Both the position numbers and the translations under genes were made by a program. Shown here piece by piece: positions 7,637-15,940 of a DNA stretch of 19,084 nucleotides (position 1 is its first letter; every line of letters starts with the position of its first letter). Under the pieces are notes generated by a model, which saw nothing but the letters and a program-made list of their open reading frames with translations, was not told where the DNA came from and ran no database searches. The DNA lies in assembly GCA_947302675.1 (NCBI GenBank), contig CAMYWI010000002.1, positions 1 through 19,084 of the forward strand. Reading direction: 5' to 3'. This stretch comes from an uncultured Selenomonadales bacterium. Lineage in GTDB: Bacteria > Bacillota_C > Negativicutes > Selenomonadales > Selenomonadaceae.

Positions 7637-9670
7637 ATGGGAGGGAACGATTTGGCGAAATTCAAAGCAAAAAAATCTGCCGCGATAAAAATCTCGGCGT
7701 GCTACATGGTCAAGAACGCCGCGCAAGATTTGGCTCGCTCGCTTGAAAGTTTGGCAAAGTACGTTGACGAGATAATTGTCGTCGACACCGGCTCGACTGA
7801 TTCAACCGTCGAAGTCGCTAAAAAGTTCGGCGCGAAAGTTTTTCATGAACAATGGCAAGATGATTTCTCGACGCCGCGCAACGTTGCAATTCGTGAGGCG
7901 ACGGGCGATTGGATTGTCTTCCTCGACGCCGACGAATATTTTATAAACGGCACGGCGAAAAATCTTCGCGAAGTCATTAGGCTTGCGCAGAAGGCGAAGG
8001 CGCAAGGTATCAGCGTCAACCTTTTTAACGTCGACGCCGCCGACGACAACAAAATTATCAACAGCACTTATCTGCTTAGGATTTTTGAAAAGGCGGCGGG
8101 CGTTCGCTACGTCGGCAAAATTCACGAGGAAGTTTATTTGGGCGACAAGCCGCTGTCTCGCGCGTCGGCTCCCGCAAATCTTTTGACGCTCTATCACACG
8201 GGCTATTCAAAGACAATTATCCGCTCCAAGCTCGAACGCAACTTGAAACTTTTGCTTGAGGAGCTTGCAACTTCCGACGCGCCCGAACGTGTTTATGCTT
8301 ATCTTGCCGATTGCTATTACGGTTTGGAGGATTGGACGAACGCGGAGAAATTTGCGCGGCTGGAGCTTGACGCGCGAAAAAATCCGTCGAATCGTCCCGT
8401 CAGGATTTTGATTGAGATTTTGGAGAAAGACCCTGCGCGATTTGAGGAGTGCTTTGAAATTTCCAAGCTGGCGGTCGCGCGTTATCCCAAAGTTCCAGAA
8501 TTTTCCGCGCAGTTGGCTGAGTGTTTTGCACAGCGCGGCGAGTATCCTAAAGCGGCGGAGGAAATGAAACGCGCCCTTGCCAAAGCCAAAAATTACAAGG
8601 ACGAGTTCGAGAACTCCAACTTCGACGCGAACAAGATTAAACTCGCGCAGGAGCTTATTGACAAGTGGAGCTTGCCGATTTCTCTTTGCTACATTGTCAA
8701 GGACGCCGCGCGGGATTTGGAAATTTCTTTGGCGAGCGTCGCACGATACGTCAACGAGATAATTGTTGTCGACACCGGCTCGACTGATTCAACGGTTGAA
8801 GTCGCTCAAAAGTTCGGCGCGAAAATTTTTCATGAGACTTGGCAAGACGACTTCGCCACGCCGCGCAACGTCGCACTCCGCGAGGCTAAAGGCGATTGGA
8901 TTCTTTTTCTCGACGCCGATGAATTTTTTGTCAACGACACCGCAAAAAATCTCCGCAAGGCAATTCAGCTCGCCAAGAAAAATAAATTTCAAGGCTTGTC
9001 GATAAGTTGGATAAATGTCGACGCCGACAACGATAATAAAATTATCAATGCGGAACACGCGCTCAGGATTTTTGAAAACGCGCCCGGACTTCACTACGTC
9101 GGCAAAATTCACGAAGTCCCCTATATTGGCGACGAAATCTTGACTAATATCACGATGCTCGCGGACGATTTGCTGACGCTCTATCACACGGGCTATTCCG
9201 AGTCGATTGTCAAGGCGAAGTTTGAACGCAACTTGAAACTTTTGCTTGAGGAGCTTGCAACTTCCGACGCGCCCGAACGTGTTTATGCTTACCTTGTCGA
9301 TTGTTATTACGGTTTGGGCGATTGGGATAATGCGGAAAAATATGCGCGTCTTCACGTCGAGAAGATTAAAAGTCTGAGCACTCGCCCGCTTAAAATTCTG
9401 TTGGACATTTTGTCAAAGACGCCTGCGCGGGCGGAAGATTATCTCGCGGCTCTTCAATCAGCGGTTAAAAATTATCCTAATGATCCCGAATTCTCGGCGA
9501 AGTTGGCGGAGTGTTTTGCCAAGCGCGGCGAGTATAATAAAGCCGGCGACGAAATTATCGACCTGCGATTGAGGAAATGCAAAAGGCTCTTGAGAAATTT
9601 GATAAACGCGACGGAACTTTTATTGATTCTGACTTCGACGAGAGCGCGGCAAAATCTGCGCGGGCTTTGA
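7637..9670 (+). CDS. GT2-TPR glycosyltransferase, two modules; N-terminal part of a frameshifted giant gene
   Basis: This frame encodes two homologous modules of about 330 residues (17-345 and 347-640). Each has a GT2 domain of the LgtF/SunS-like type: ISACYMVKN or ISLCYIVKD, IIVVDTGSTDSTVEVA (46-61 and 375-390), TPRNVA, GDWIVFLDADE or GDWILFLDADE (DADE at 97-100 and 426-429, the metal/sugar-nucleotide site), YVGKIHE and LTLYHTGYS. TPR-like helices follow (VYAYLADCYYGLEDWTNAEK). No signal peptide or membrane segment is seen, so it should be cytosolic. From about residue 641 the translation becomes unrelated, arginine-rich sequence, while the expected continuation appears in the next frame (AIEEMQKALEKF). 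I therefore read 7637-14079 as one ancestral gene broken near 9551-9565. The start is ATG 7637 or, better supported, TTG 7652. The acceptor and sugar are unknown. Confidence 0.85.
   Translation: MGGNDLAKFKAKKSAAIKISACYMVKNAAQDLARSLESLAKYVDEIIVVDTGSTDSTVEVAKKFGAKVFHEQWQDDFSTPRNVAIREATGDWIVFLDADEYFINGTAKNLREVIRLAQKAKAQGISVNLFNVDAADDNKIINSTYLLRIFEKAAGVRYVGKIHEEVYLGDKPLSRASAPANLLTLYHTGYSKTIIRSKLERNLKLLLEELATSDAPERVYAYLADCYYGLEDWTNAEKFARLELDARKNPSNRPVRILIEILEKDPARFEECFEISKLAVARYPKVPEFSAQLAECFAQRGEYPKAAEEMKRALAKAKNYKDEFENSNFDANKIKLAQELIDKWSLPISLCYIVKDAARDLEISLASVARYVNEIIVVDTGSTDSTVEVAQKFGAKIFHETWQDDFATPRNVALREAKGDWILFLDADEFFVNDTAKNLRKAIQLAKKNKFQGLSISWINVDADNDNKIINAEHALRIFENAPGLHYVGKIHEVPYIGDEILTNITMLADDLLTLYHTGYSESIVKAKFERNLKLLLEELATSDAPERVYAYLVDCYYGLGDWDNAEKYARLHVEKIKSLSTRPLKILLDILSKTPARAEDYLAALQSAVKNYPNDPEFSAKLAECFAKRGEYNKAGDEIIDLRLRKCKRLLRNLINATELLLILTSTRARQNLRGL
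7639..7645 (+). promoter_or_regulatory. Strong ribosome binding site favouring a TTG start at 7652
   Basis: GGGAGGG at 7639-7645 stands 6 bases before an in-frame TTG at 7652, which would begin MAKFKAKKSAAIK. The ATG at 7637 overlaps this signal and has only AAGGAT (7625-7630) in front. The same GGGAGGG precedes the symporter gene, so TTG 7652 is probably the real start. Confidence 0.6.
8234..8301 (+). repeat. 68-bp perfect repeat, copy in module 1
   Basis: Identical base for base, including silent positions, to 9224-9291. It encodes ERNLKLLLEELATSDAP followed by ERVYAY. Confidence 0.9.
9224..9291 (+). repeat. 68-bp perfect repeat, copy in module 2
   Basis: Second copy of 8234-8301, 990 bp away. 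Flanking module sequence is clearly more diverged, which suggests gene conversion or recent unequal recombination. Confidence 0.9.
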
Positions 9671-12600
9671 TAGAGAGTTGGAGTAAAACAATTTCAGCGT
9701 GTTACATTGTTAAGGACGCCGCGAAGAGTTTAGAAATTTCTCTGGCGAGCGTCGCGCAATATGTCAACGAAATAATTGTTGTCGACACCGGCTCAACTGA
9801 TTCAACTGTCGAAGTTGCTAAAAGATTTGGCGCGAAAATTTTTCATGAGACGTGGCAAAACGACTTCGCAACGCCGCGTAACGTCGCGCTCCGTGAGGCA
9901 AAGGGTGATTGGATTCTTTTCCTCGACGCCGACGAATTTTTTGCGAAGGATACCTCTAAAAATCTTCGGAAAGCGATAGAGCTTGCGCAGGAGAAAAATA
10001 TCAAGGGCGTCCTCGTCAATCTGATAAACATTGACGCCGACAACGACAATAAAATTATCGGGGTAAGTCGCGTCCTGCGCCTCTATAAAAATGCGGCGGG
10101 CGTCCATTACGTCGGCAAGATTCACGAGCAAGTTTTTATCGGCAACGAACTTTTGACGACTTTGATGAAAGTTTCATTAGATTTGCTGACGCTTTATCAC
10201 ACGGGCTATTCCGAGTCAATTCACCAGGCAAAAATGGAGCGGAATTTGAAGGCGTTGCTTGAGGAGTTCGCCGTCACCGACAACCCCAAGAGAATTTACG
10301 GCTACCTTGCCGAGACTTATCACGCTTTGAAAGATTATGACAACGCGGAGAAGTACGGGCGGCTCGACTTTGACACGGGCGAAACTTTGTCTGATAACTC
10401 TACGCGAATTCTTTTGGACGTTTTGTCGAAGGAGCCGAATAAGCGCGACGATTACTTTAAGTATCTGCGCCTTGCCATTGAGCGTTATCCTAAAGTCCCT
10501 GAATTCTCCGTAAAGCTCGCGGAGGCTTTGGCGGAAAAGGAAGACTATCAAGCGGCGTTCGACGAAATAAATCGCGCGATTGAGAAATATAAAACGCTCA
10601 AAGAAAATAGCGTCGACTTAACCTTTGACGAGATGGCTTTAACATATTGCAAAGATCTTTCGTTCAAATGGGAGACAAAAATTTATGAGCAAAAGGCAAA
10701 TCTCCCGCCCGAAGAAAAAAGTCGTGAAGTCAAAAAGCTGACAGAAGAATTGGTTCATGCAGTGGAAGTTCTTAAAGATAAAGAAAAAATCATTCGGACC
10801 TCAGAAAAAATTTTTGCAATTAAACCCGCCGAAGTGGACCCTTTTGAAAAAATCGCCTCCGTTTACAGCGACTACAAGTTAGATGACAAGCTAGAAGACG
10901 TTCTAAACTATCTTGAAAAAAATTTTCCGACGAGTTCTTATCGCTTGTTGTTGCGGGCGCGAAATGATTTTGATAAAAAAAATATACTCACCAGCATAAA
11001 ACTTCTCAAGCAAGCTCTTGAACTTGACGACGGAACTTTTAGTCAAAAGATGGTTATTCACAATACGTTGGGGCAAGCCTATCGCTTTATCGGCGACGCG
11101 AAAACTGCTTGTGATTACTACAAAATAAATGCGACCTGTGACCTTAGCCAGCTTAAAGATTCTTCAAACTTCAGTAAGTTTCAACTAACTTGCCGCGAGG
11201 ATTATCAAAATATGATTTTCAACTTGCACAATATCAACGTCAGTCGCGAGGAGCTTTTCCGTTGGATTCGAGGTTTCAATAAATTTTTCAAGGACGTTAC
11301 GCCTTACAAGCACAACATAAAAAATCACGCCAAGCACAAAAAAATTCGCGTCGGCTATATTTCGCCCGATATAAGATTTCACGTCGTCACTTTTTTTACT
11401 ATGCATTTCTTCAAGAGCTACGACAAGACGCGCTTTGAAGTTTACGCTTACGCCAACAATGAGCCGGATAAAGTCACGCGGGAGTTCGAGGCGGAAATTG
11501 ATGTTCTGCGTATCATCTTGAATAAGTCAGCAAAAGAAGTCGCCGCGCAGATTATCAAAGACGAGATTGATATTTTGGTTGAGTTGGCGGGGCACAGTTC
11601 GGGCAATCGCCTTGACGTTATGGCGTACAAGCCCGCGCCGATTCAAATGTCGGGCATCGGCTGGTTCAACTCGACGGGGCTTGATACCATTGATTATTTT
11701 ATCGCGGACAAATACACTGACCCCGAAGGTCTCAATGAAAAATTTTTTACGGAGAAGATTCTGCGCCTTCAACACAGCCATTTTTGTTTTGTGTGGCATG
11801 AATTTCCGCATATGGTTGCGCCTGCGCCCTGTCTAAAAAAAGGCTACGTGACTTTCGCGAGCTTCAATAACTTTCCAAAGGTCACGGATGAGATTTTGCA
11901 AGCGTGGGGGAAAATTTTAAATGCCGTGCCAAATTCGCGTCTCTATCTCAAGAGTTCGGCTTTCCACGAAAATTGCGGACTGGAGCTTGCCAAAGAGCGC
12001 ATGACGGCGGCGGGCATTGACATTGAGCGCGTTGACTTTGAAGACTTCGAGCCGGATTACGCTCGTTGCTATGAAAAGGTCGACATTGCGCTTGACACTT
12101 TCCCTTATCCCGGCGGCGGCACAACTTGCGACGCGCTGTATATGGGTGCGCCCGTGATAACGCTGGTCGGCGAGCGGCACAATTCGCGCTTTGGCTATTC
12201 CTTACTCATGAACATGGGGCTTGAGGAGCTGTGCGCCTTCTCGATGGACGAATACATTCAAAAGGCGATTGATCTTGCCAACGATTGGGACAGACTGCGC
12301 GAGTATCATTTGACGATTCGCAGGAAAATGGAAGAGTCGCCCGTCATGAACGACACGATTTACATGGGCGAGTTGGAGGCGGCTTACGAGAAAATTTTCA
12401 ACGCATGGATTAACAAAAAGCCCTTGCCCGACTTCCCGCAGGAGCCTGAACCCGTCACTCCGCAACTTTCCGATAAATATTTTGCGCGGGCTTTGGAATA
12501 TTTGTCATTAGAAAAAAAGAGCGGCGGCAGTAATTACACGAGCCGTTTCGATTTAAAGCGCACGTTGTATTATGCCGAGCTTGCCGCGCAGTGTTCGTCG

Positions 12601-14079
12601 AATATTAACGCGAACATGCTTTTGACGATAGCCGACAGGAGATATTTGACGGACGACAATCTTGGCGCGTACGAGGCAATGCACAGAACGATTGAGCGGC
12701 TTTATCCGCCCTATGACGAGGCGAAGAATTATTCCAATAACGTGCTTGCGGAGTATTTTAGTAAAATGGCAAAATATTCGCTGGACAACGGTCGTTATAT
12801 GGAGGCGTTGGAAAATTACGAGCGGGCATTTGACCTTTGCGAGAAACGTCAGCGCAAGCTTGAATACTACGACGCGATTTTGTTGACGTTGCATTTCTTG
12901 AACGTTTCGAGCGAAGACTTGGTCGCGCCGCATTTCGAGTATCAAAAGTTTTTCGAGGACATCAAGCCGTTCACGACTTATCACTGGCCGCATTCAAGGA
13001 TAAAGGTCGGCTACATTTCTGGCGACTTCAAGAATCATGCGGCGTTCGCGGTTACCTTCGGGCTTATATCCTGCCACGACAAAAAGAAGTTCGAGGTCAC
13101 CTGCTATAGCCGCAACAATGAAAATGACGCTTGCACAGAACTTTTCAAGAAAGCCGTCGAGCACTTCGTTAGCGTTAAGGATTTGACGGACGAGGAGATT
13201 GCGCAAAAGATTCACGACGACGAGATTGATATTGCGTTCGACTTGGCGGGGCACACGGGCTTTAACGGCTTGCCGGCTTTAGCGTATCGCCCCGCGCCCG
13301 TTCAAATTAGCGGCATTGGCTACATGTCGACGACGGGCTTAAAGGCGATTGATTATTTCGTCACCGATGAAGTGCTTGACCCGCCTAATCAAAATCGCGA
13401 GCAATATTTCAGCGAAAAGTTTTTGTACATGCCCGCGCAGTTTTGCTATTTCCGCCCCGAAAAAGTTCCTGCGTCAGAGGGCGCGGCTTGCGTCGAGAAT
13501 AAGTACGTGACGTTCGGAACGATTTGCCGCTACTCAAAAATTACCGACGATATGTTGGCGGTTTGGAAGGTGATTCTTGAGCGCGTGCCCGACGCGAAAT
13601 TGATAATGCGTGCGCAGGAATACATTAGCGACAAGACGGTCGACGAGCTATACAGCCGCATGAAGAATTTGGGCTTTGACATGAATCGAATTGTCTACCG
13701 CCCAGCACTCAACGGCGTCGATTATCTTAAGGCGATTAGCAAGATTGACATTATGCTTGACGCTTATCCGTGGGTGGGCGGCACGACCAATCTTGACGCG
13801 CTGTATATGGGCGTGCCCGTCGTCAATCTCTATGGCGAGCGGCATTCGACGCGCTTTGGCAAGAGCATTTTGGCGAGCGTCGGCTTGGGCGAGCTTTCAG
13901 TCGCTACCGTTGATGAATATATCGCCCGCGCAGTCGGACTTGCCAGCGATTTTGAGACGCTTGACCTTTTACATAAAAATCTGCGCAACATGTTCTTGAA
14001 CTCCGACGCGCTCAATCCCGTTAAATATTGTCGGCGGCTTGAAAATAAATTTATCGAACTTTTAAAGACTGCGAGGTAA
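9577..14079 (+). CDS. GT2-TPR module fused to two OGT/SPINDLY-like (GT41) glycosyltransferase domains
   Basis: A 1500-residue reading frame. Residues 37-340 are a third GT2-TPR module (VDTGSTDST 69-77, DADE 117-120). Residues 340-585 are a charged helical and TPR linker. Residues 587-946 are a GT41 domain: RVGYISPDIRFH (H602), ELAGHSSGNR, APIQMSGIGW, FNNFPKVT (K768, aligning with the OGT nucleotide-binding lysine), LDTFPYPGGGTTCDAL (839-854). Residues 960-1130 are TPR-like. Residues 1141-1497 are a second GT41 domain with the same landmarks: VGYISGDFKNH (H1154), DLAGHTGFNG, SKITD (K1321), LDAYPWVGGTTNLDAL. Both sites look intact. GT41 enzymes transfer sugars, classically GlcNAc, to Ser/Thr of cytosolic proteins. 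ATG 9577 has only a GAGG three bases upstream, too close for a normal ribosome binding site, and homology continues upstream to 9565. This is therefore probably the C-terminal part of the gene beginning at 7637/7652. Confidence 0.87.
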   Translation: MQKALEKFDKRDGTFIDSDFDESAAKSARALIESWSKTISACYIVKDAAKSLEISLASVAQYVNEIIVVDTGSTDSTVEVAKRFGAKIFHETWQNDFATPRNVALREAKGDWILFLDADEFFAKDTSKNLRKAIELAQEKNIKGVLVNLINIDADNDNKIIGVSRVLRLYKNAAGVHYVGKIHEQVFIGNELLTTLMKVSLDLLTLYHTGYSESIHQAKMERNLKALLEEFAVTDNPKRIYGYLAETYHALKDYDNAEKYGRLDFDTGETLSDNSTRILLDVLSKEPNKRDDYFKYLRLAIERYPKVPEFSVKLAEALAEKEDYQAAFDEINRAIEKYKTLKENSVDLTFDEMALTYCKDLSFKWETKIYEQKANLPPEEKSREVKKLTEELVHAVEVLKDKEKIIRTSEKIFAIKPAEVDPFEKIASVYSDYKLDDKLEDVLNYLEKNFPTSSYRLLLRARNDFDKKNILTSIKLLKQALELDDGTFSQKMVIHNTLGQAYRFIGDAKTACDYYKINATCDLSQLKDSSNFSKFQLTCREDYQNMIFNLHNINVSREELFRWIRGFNKFFKDVTPYKHNIKNHAKHKKIRVGYISPDIRFHVVTFFTMHFFKSYDKTRFEVYAYANNEPDKVTREFEAEIDVLRIILNKSAKEVAAQIIKDEIDILVELAGHSSGNRLDVMAYKPAPIQMSGIGWFNSTGLDTIDYFIADKYTDPEGLNEKFFTEKILRLQHSHFCFVWHEFPHMVAPAPCLKKGYVTFASFNNFPKVTDEILQAWGKILNAVPNSRLYLKSSAFHENCGLELAKERMTAAGIDIERVDFEDFEPDYARCYEKVDIALDTFPYPGGGTTCDALYMGAPVITLVGERHNSRFGYSLLMNMGLEELCAFSMDEYIQKAIDLANDWDRLREYHLTIRRKMEESPVMNDTIYMGELEAAYEKIFNAWINKKPLPDFPQEPEPVTPQLSDKYFARALEYLSLEKKSGGSNYTSRFDLKRTLYYAELAAQCSSNINANMLLTIADRRYLTDDNLGAYEAMHRTIERLYPPYDEAKNYSNNVLAEYFSKMAKYSLDNGRYMEALENYERAFDLCEKRQRKLEYYDAILLTLHFLNVSSEDLVAPHFEYQKFFEDIKPFTTYHWPHSRIKVGYISGDFKNHAAFAVTFGLISCHDKKKFEVTCYSRNNENDACTELFKKAVEHFVSVKDLTDEEIAQKIHDDEIDIAFDLAGHTGFNGLPALAYRPAPVQISGIGYMSTTGLKAIDYFVTDEVLDPPNQNREQYFSEKFLYMPAQFCYFRPEKVPASEGAACVENKYVTFGTICRYSKITDDMLAVWKVILERVPDAKLIMRAQEYISDKTVDELYSRMKNLGFDMNRIVYRPALNGVDYLKAISKIDIMLDAYPWVGGTTNLDALYMGVPVVNLYGERHSTRFGKSILASVGLGELSVATVDEYIARAVGLASDFETLDLLHKNLRNMFLNSDALNPVKYCRRLENKFIELLKTAR

Positions 14080-14085
14080 TTCATT

Positions 14086-15564
14086 ATGGAAAGAAGTTTT
14101 TCGATTCCGATTTCGAGGCGCGACCTGCTCAAGTTGGCGGGCGTGACTGCTGTTGGTGTTGCTTTGAGTGGTTCAAGTCAAGTTGAGGCGGCGGAAGTTT
14201 CCGGCGCGACGATTAAATATGCCGATAAAAAAATTCCGGTGCTTTACTCGGTCGACGTGTGCATTTGCGGCGGCGGTCCTTCGGGCACGGCGGCGGCTGT
14301 CAACGCTGCGAAGAACGGCGCACGCACTCTGCTGATTGAACGTGGCGTCGCGCTCGGCGGTCTTGGCGTTGTCGGTTGCGTCTATCCCTTCATGCAAACC
14401 CACGCGCCCAATTCCGACACTCCCTACCTTGTCGAACTCAAAAATCGTCTGCGCGAAAAGGGCATTGAACCTTTCGACGGCGTAACTGGTCAAACTTGGC
14501 ACAATCCCGAAATTTTATGCCTGATTCATGACGAGATGTGCGAGGAAAGCGGCGTAGAAATTCTCTATCAAACGGTCGTGGTTGATTCGCTCAAGGACGG
14601 CGATAAAATTTCTGCGGTGATTGTTCAGACGATTGCGGGGCTTGCGGCGGTCAAGGCGAAAATTTTTATCGACGCGACGGGCGACGCTTACCTTGCCAGA
14701 AATGCGGGCGTCGACTATGAGCGCGGCTACGAAAAGACCGGCAACAATCAGCCCATGAGTTTTCGCTTTGAAATGGGCGGCATTGACTTAGAAAAACTCT
14801 ATCATCATGTCGTTGTTGAGCTTGACGAGGATTGGTGCAAGTCGAAGTTGCCCTACTTTGAAATTGCGGAGGCAATGCACAGGAAACAGCGTTATAAGTT
14901 GGAGGCGTTGATGGCTCGCGGCGTCGAGACGGGCGAAATTACTCAAGACGAAGCCGAATACATGCAAGCCTACGCAATCATTGGCAAAAACGGCGTCATG
15001 AGCATGAACTGTCCCGAAATTCCCGTGAAGTTCAGCGCGACCGACCCCATTTCTTACAGCAAGGCGGTCACTTTTGGGCGCAAGATGATGCGCAACATTG
15101 CCCGCTATCTGATTAAGCACTTGCCAGGCTTTGAGAACGCTTTTATCAGTCGCGAGGCGGTCATGCTTGGAGCACGCGAGTCGTGGCGCATTAAAGGAAA
15201 ATATTACATGGTCGAGGACGACTATCACAACCAGAGCCGTTTCCCCGACGCGGTTTGTCGCACGGCTTGGTTTATCGACGCGCACGGCGAGAAAGTCAGC
15301 GAGAAACTTCCGGCGGGCGGTTTTTATGAAATTCCCTACCGCGCACTCGTCAGCGATAAGGTTTCCAACCTGATTGTCGTCGGGCGTTGCATAAGCGCGA
15401 GCTTTATCTTGCAGGCGTCGATGAGGATTCAGCCGACCTGCGCGAGCATTGGCGAGGCGGCGGGCATTGCGGCGGCGTTCGCCCTTCAAAATAAAATCGC
15501 CGCGAATCAAATCGATTGGGCGAAAATTCCTGCGTACAAACGCTCTTACGTCAGCAAAGCTTGA
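14086..15564 (+). CDS. Tat-exported FAD-dependent oxidoreductase
   Basis: A 492-residue flavoprotein. The N-terminus has a twin-arginine signal (SRRDLLKLAG at 10-19, then a hydrophobic stretch), with a likely cleavage near VEA|AEV around residue 36. The mature enzyme would then fold with its cofactor before export. The FAD-binding Rossmann motif CGGGPSGTAAA (61-71) ends in the ribose-binding acid at E85 (LLIERG), followed by GGLG. The C-terminal second FAD signature is VVGRCISAS plus PTCASIGEAAGIAAAFA. Together these match the FAD-dependent oxidoreductase family PF12831, whose substrates are mostly unknown. It starts 6 bp after the glycosyltransferase stop, with GAGG at 14073-14076, so it belongs to that operon and is ended by the hairpin at 15580. 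The role may be oxidation or reduction of an envelope substrate; this is inference. Its last 97 codons are duplicated downstream. Confidence 0.88.
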   Translation: MERSFSIPISRRDLLKLAGVTAVGVALSGSSQVEAAEVSGATIKYADKKIPVLYSVDVCICGGGPSGTAAAVNAAKNGARTLLIERGVALGGLGVVGCVYPFMQTHAPNSDTPYLVELKNRLREKGIEPFDGVTGQTWHNPEILCLIHDEMCEESGVEILYQTVVVDSLKDGDKISAVIVQTIAGLAAVKAKIFIDATGDAYLARNAGVDYERGYEKTGNNQPMSFRFEMGGIDLEKLYHHVVVELDEDWCKSKLPYFEIAEAMHRKQRYKLEALMARGVETGEITQDEAEYMQAYAIIGKNGVMSMNCPEIPVKFSATDPISYSKAVTFGRKMMRNIARYLIKHLPGFENAFISREAVMLGARESWRIKGKYYMVEDDYHNQSRFPDAVCRTAWFIDAHGEKVSEKLPAGGFYEIPYRALVSDKVSNLIVVGRCISASFILQASMRIQPTCASIGEAAGIAAAFALQNKIAANQIDWAKIPAYKRSYVSKA

Positions 15565-15605
15565 CACGCAAAAAATATTCTCCGTCGGAATTGCGGCGGA
15601 GTTTT
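15271..15605 (+). repeat. 335-bp tandem duplication, first copy (in the oxidoreductase gene)
   Basis: The unit covers codons 396-492 of the flavoprotein, the stop and nearly all of the terminator. Identity with the second copy runs 15271-15608 versus 15606-15943. The 3-nt TTT overlap marks the junction. Confidence 0.95.
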
Positions 15606-15608
15606 TTT
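15580..15608 (+). terminator. Rho-independent terminator of the glycosylation operon
   Basis: CTCCGTCG (15580-15587) pairs with CGGCGGAG (15594-15601) around a 6-nt loop, with one T-G pair, and is followed by seven Ts. Confidence 0.92.
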
Positions 15609-15899
15609 ATCGACGCGCACGGCGAGAAAGTCAGCAAGAAACTTCCGGCGGGCGGTTTTTATGAAATTCCCTACCGCGCACTCGTCAGCGATAAGGTTTC
15701 CAACCTGATTGTCGTCGGGCGTTGCATAAGCGCGAGCTTTATCTTGCAGGCGTCGATGAGGATTCAGCCGACCTGCGCGAGCATTGGCGAGGCGGCGGGC
15801 ATTGCGGCGGCGTTCGCCCTTCAAAATAAAATCGCCGCGAATCAAATCGATTGGGCGAAAATTCCTGCGTACAAACGCTCTTACGTCAGCAAAGCTTGA
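15606..15899 (+). pseudogene. Headless duplicate of the oxidoreductase C-terminus
   Basis: This fragment repeats the final 97 codons of the upstream flavoprotein, with one substitution (G at 15301, A at 15636; Glu to Lys in frame). It has no start codon, ribosome binding site or FAD Rossmann motif of its own, and it lies directly behind a terminator. A longer reading frame from 15516 only arises by reading the end of the intact gene out of frame, so it is not a credible protein. I see no sign that the fragment is expressed. Confidence 0.9.
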
Positions 15900-15940
15900 C
15901 ACGCAAAAAATATTCTCCGTCGGAATTGCGGCGGAGTTTT
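15606..15940 (+). repeat. 335-bp tandem duplication, second copy
   Basis: Direct repeat of 15271-15605 with a single base difference over the 338-nt identical block (15301 G versus 15636 A). It is immediately adjacent and in the same orientation. Confidence 0.95.

Larger units (their letters stand above)
7685..10596 (+). repeat. Three tandem GT2-TPR coding modules (~1 kb period)
   Basis: Modules run about 7685-8671, 8675-9565 and 9685-10596. The VDTGSTDSTVEVA block recurs in all three, with its DNA starting GTCGACACCGGCTC at 7781, 8768 and 9781. Spacing is therefore 987 and 1013 bp. The third module is more diverged than the first two in its TPR half. Confidence 0.9.

Noticed and set aside
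9541..9580. Phase variation by a slipped simple repeat
   Set aside because: There is no homopolymer or short tandem repeat at the break that could slip reversibly.
9541..9670. Programmed -1 ribosomal frameshifting to join the two glycosyltransferase frames
   Set aside because: No X-XXY-YYZ heptamer in the frame-2 register and no obvious downstream pseudoknot were found between 9541 and 9670. Mutation or sequencing error is simpler, though not excluded.
14788..15567. Long minus-strand reading frame of 259 codons opposite the FAD oxidoreductase
   Set aside because: It mirrors a clearly conserved gene, has arginine-rich low-information sequence and shows no family motif. Long antisense frames are common in this GC-biased coding DNA.
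15516..15899. Plus-strand frame of 127 codons joining the end of the intact oxidoreductase (out of frame) to the duplicate fragment
   Set aside because: It exists only because the duplication placed the second copy in a different frame. It crosses a terminator and has no ribosome binding site of its own.
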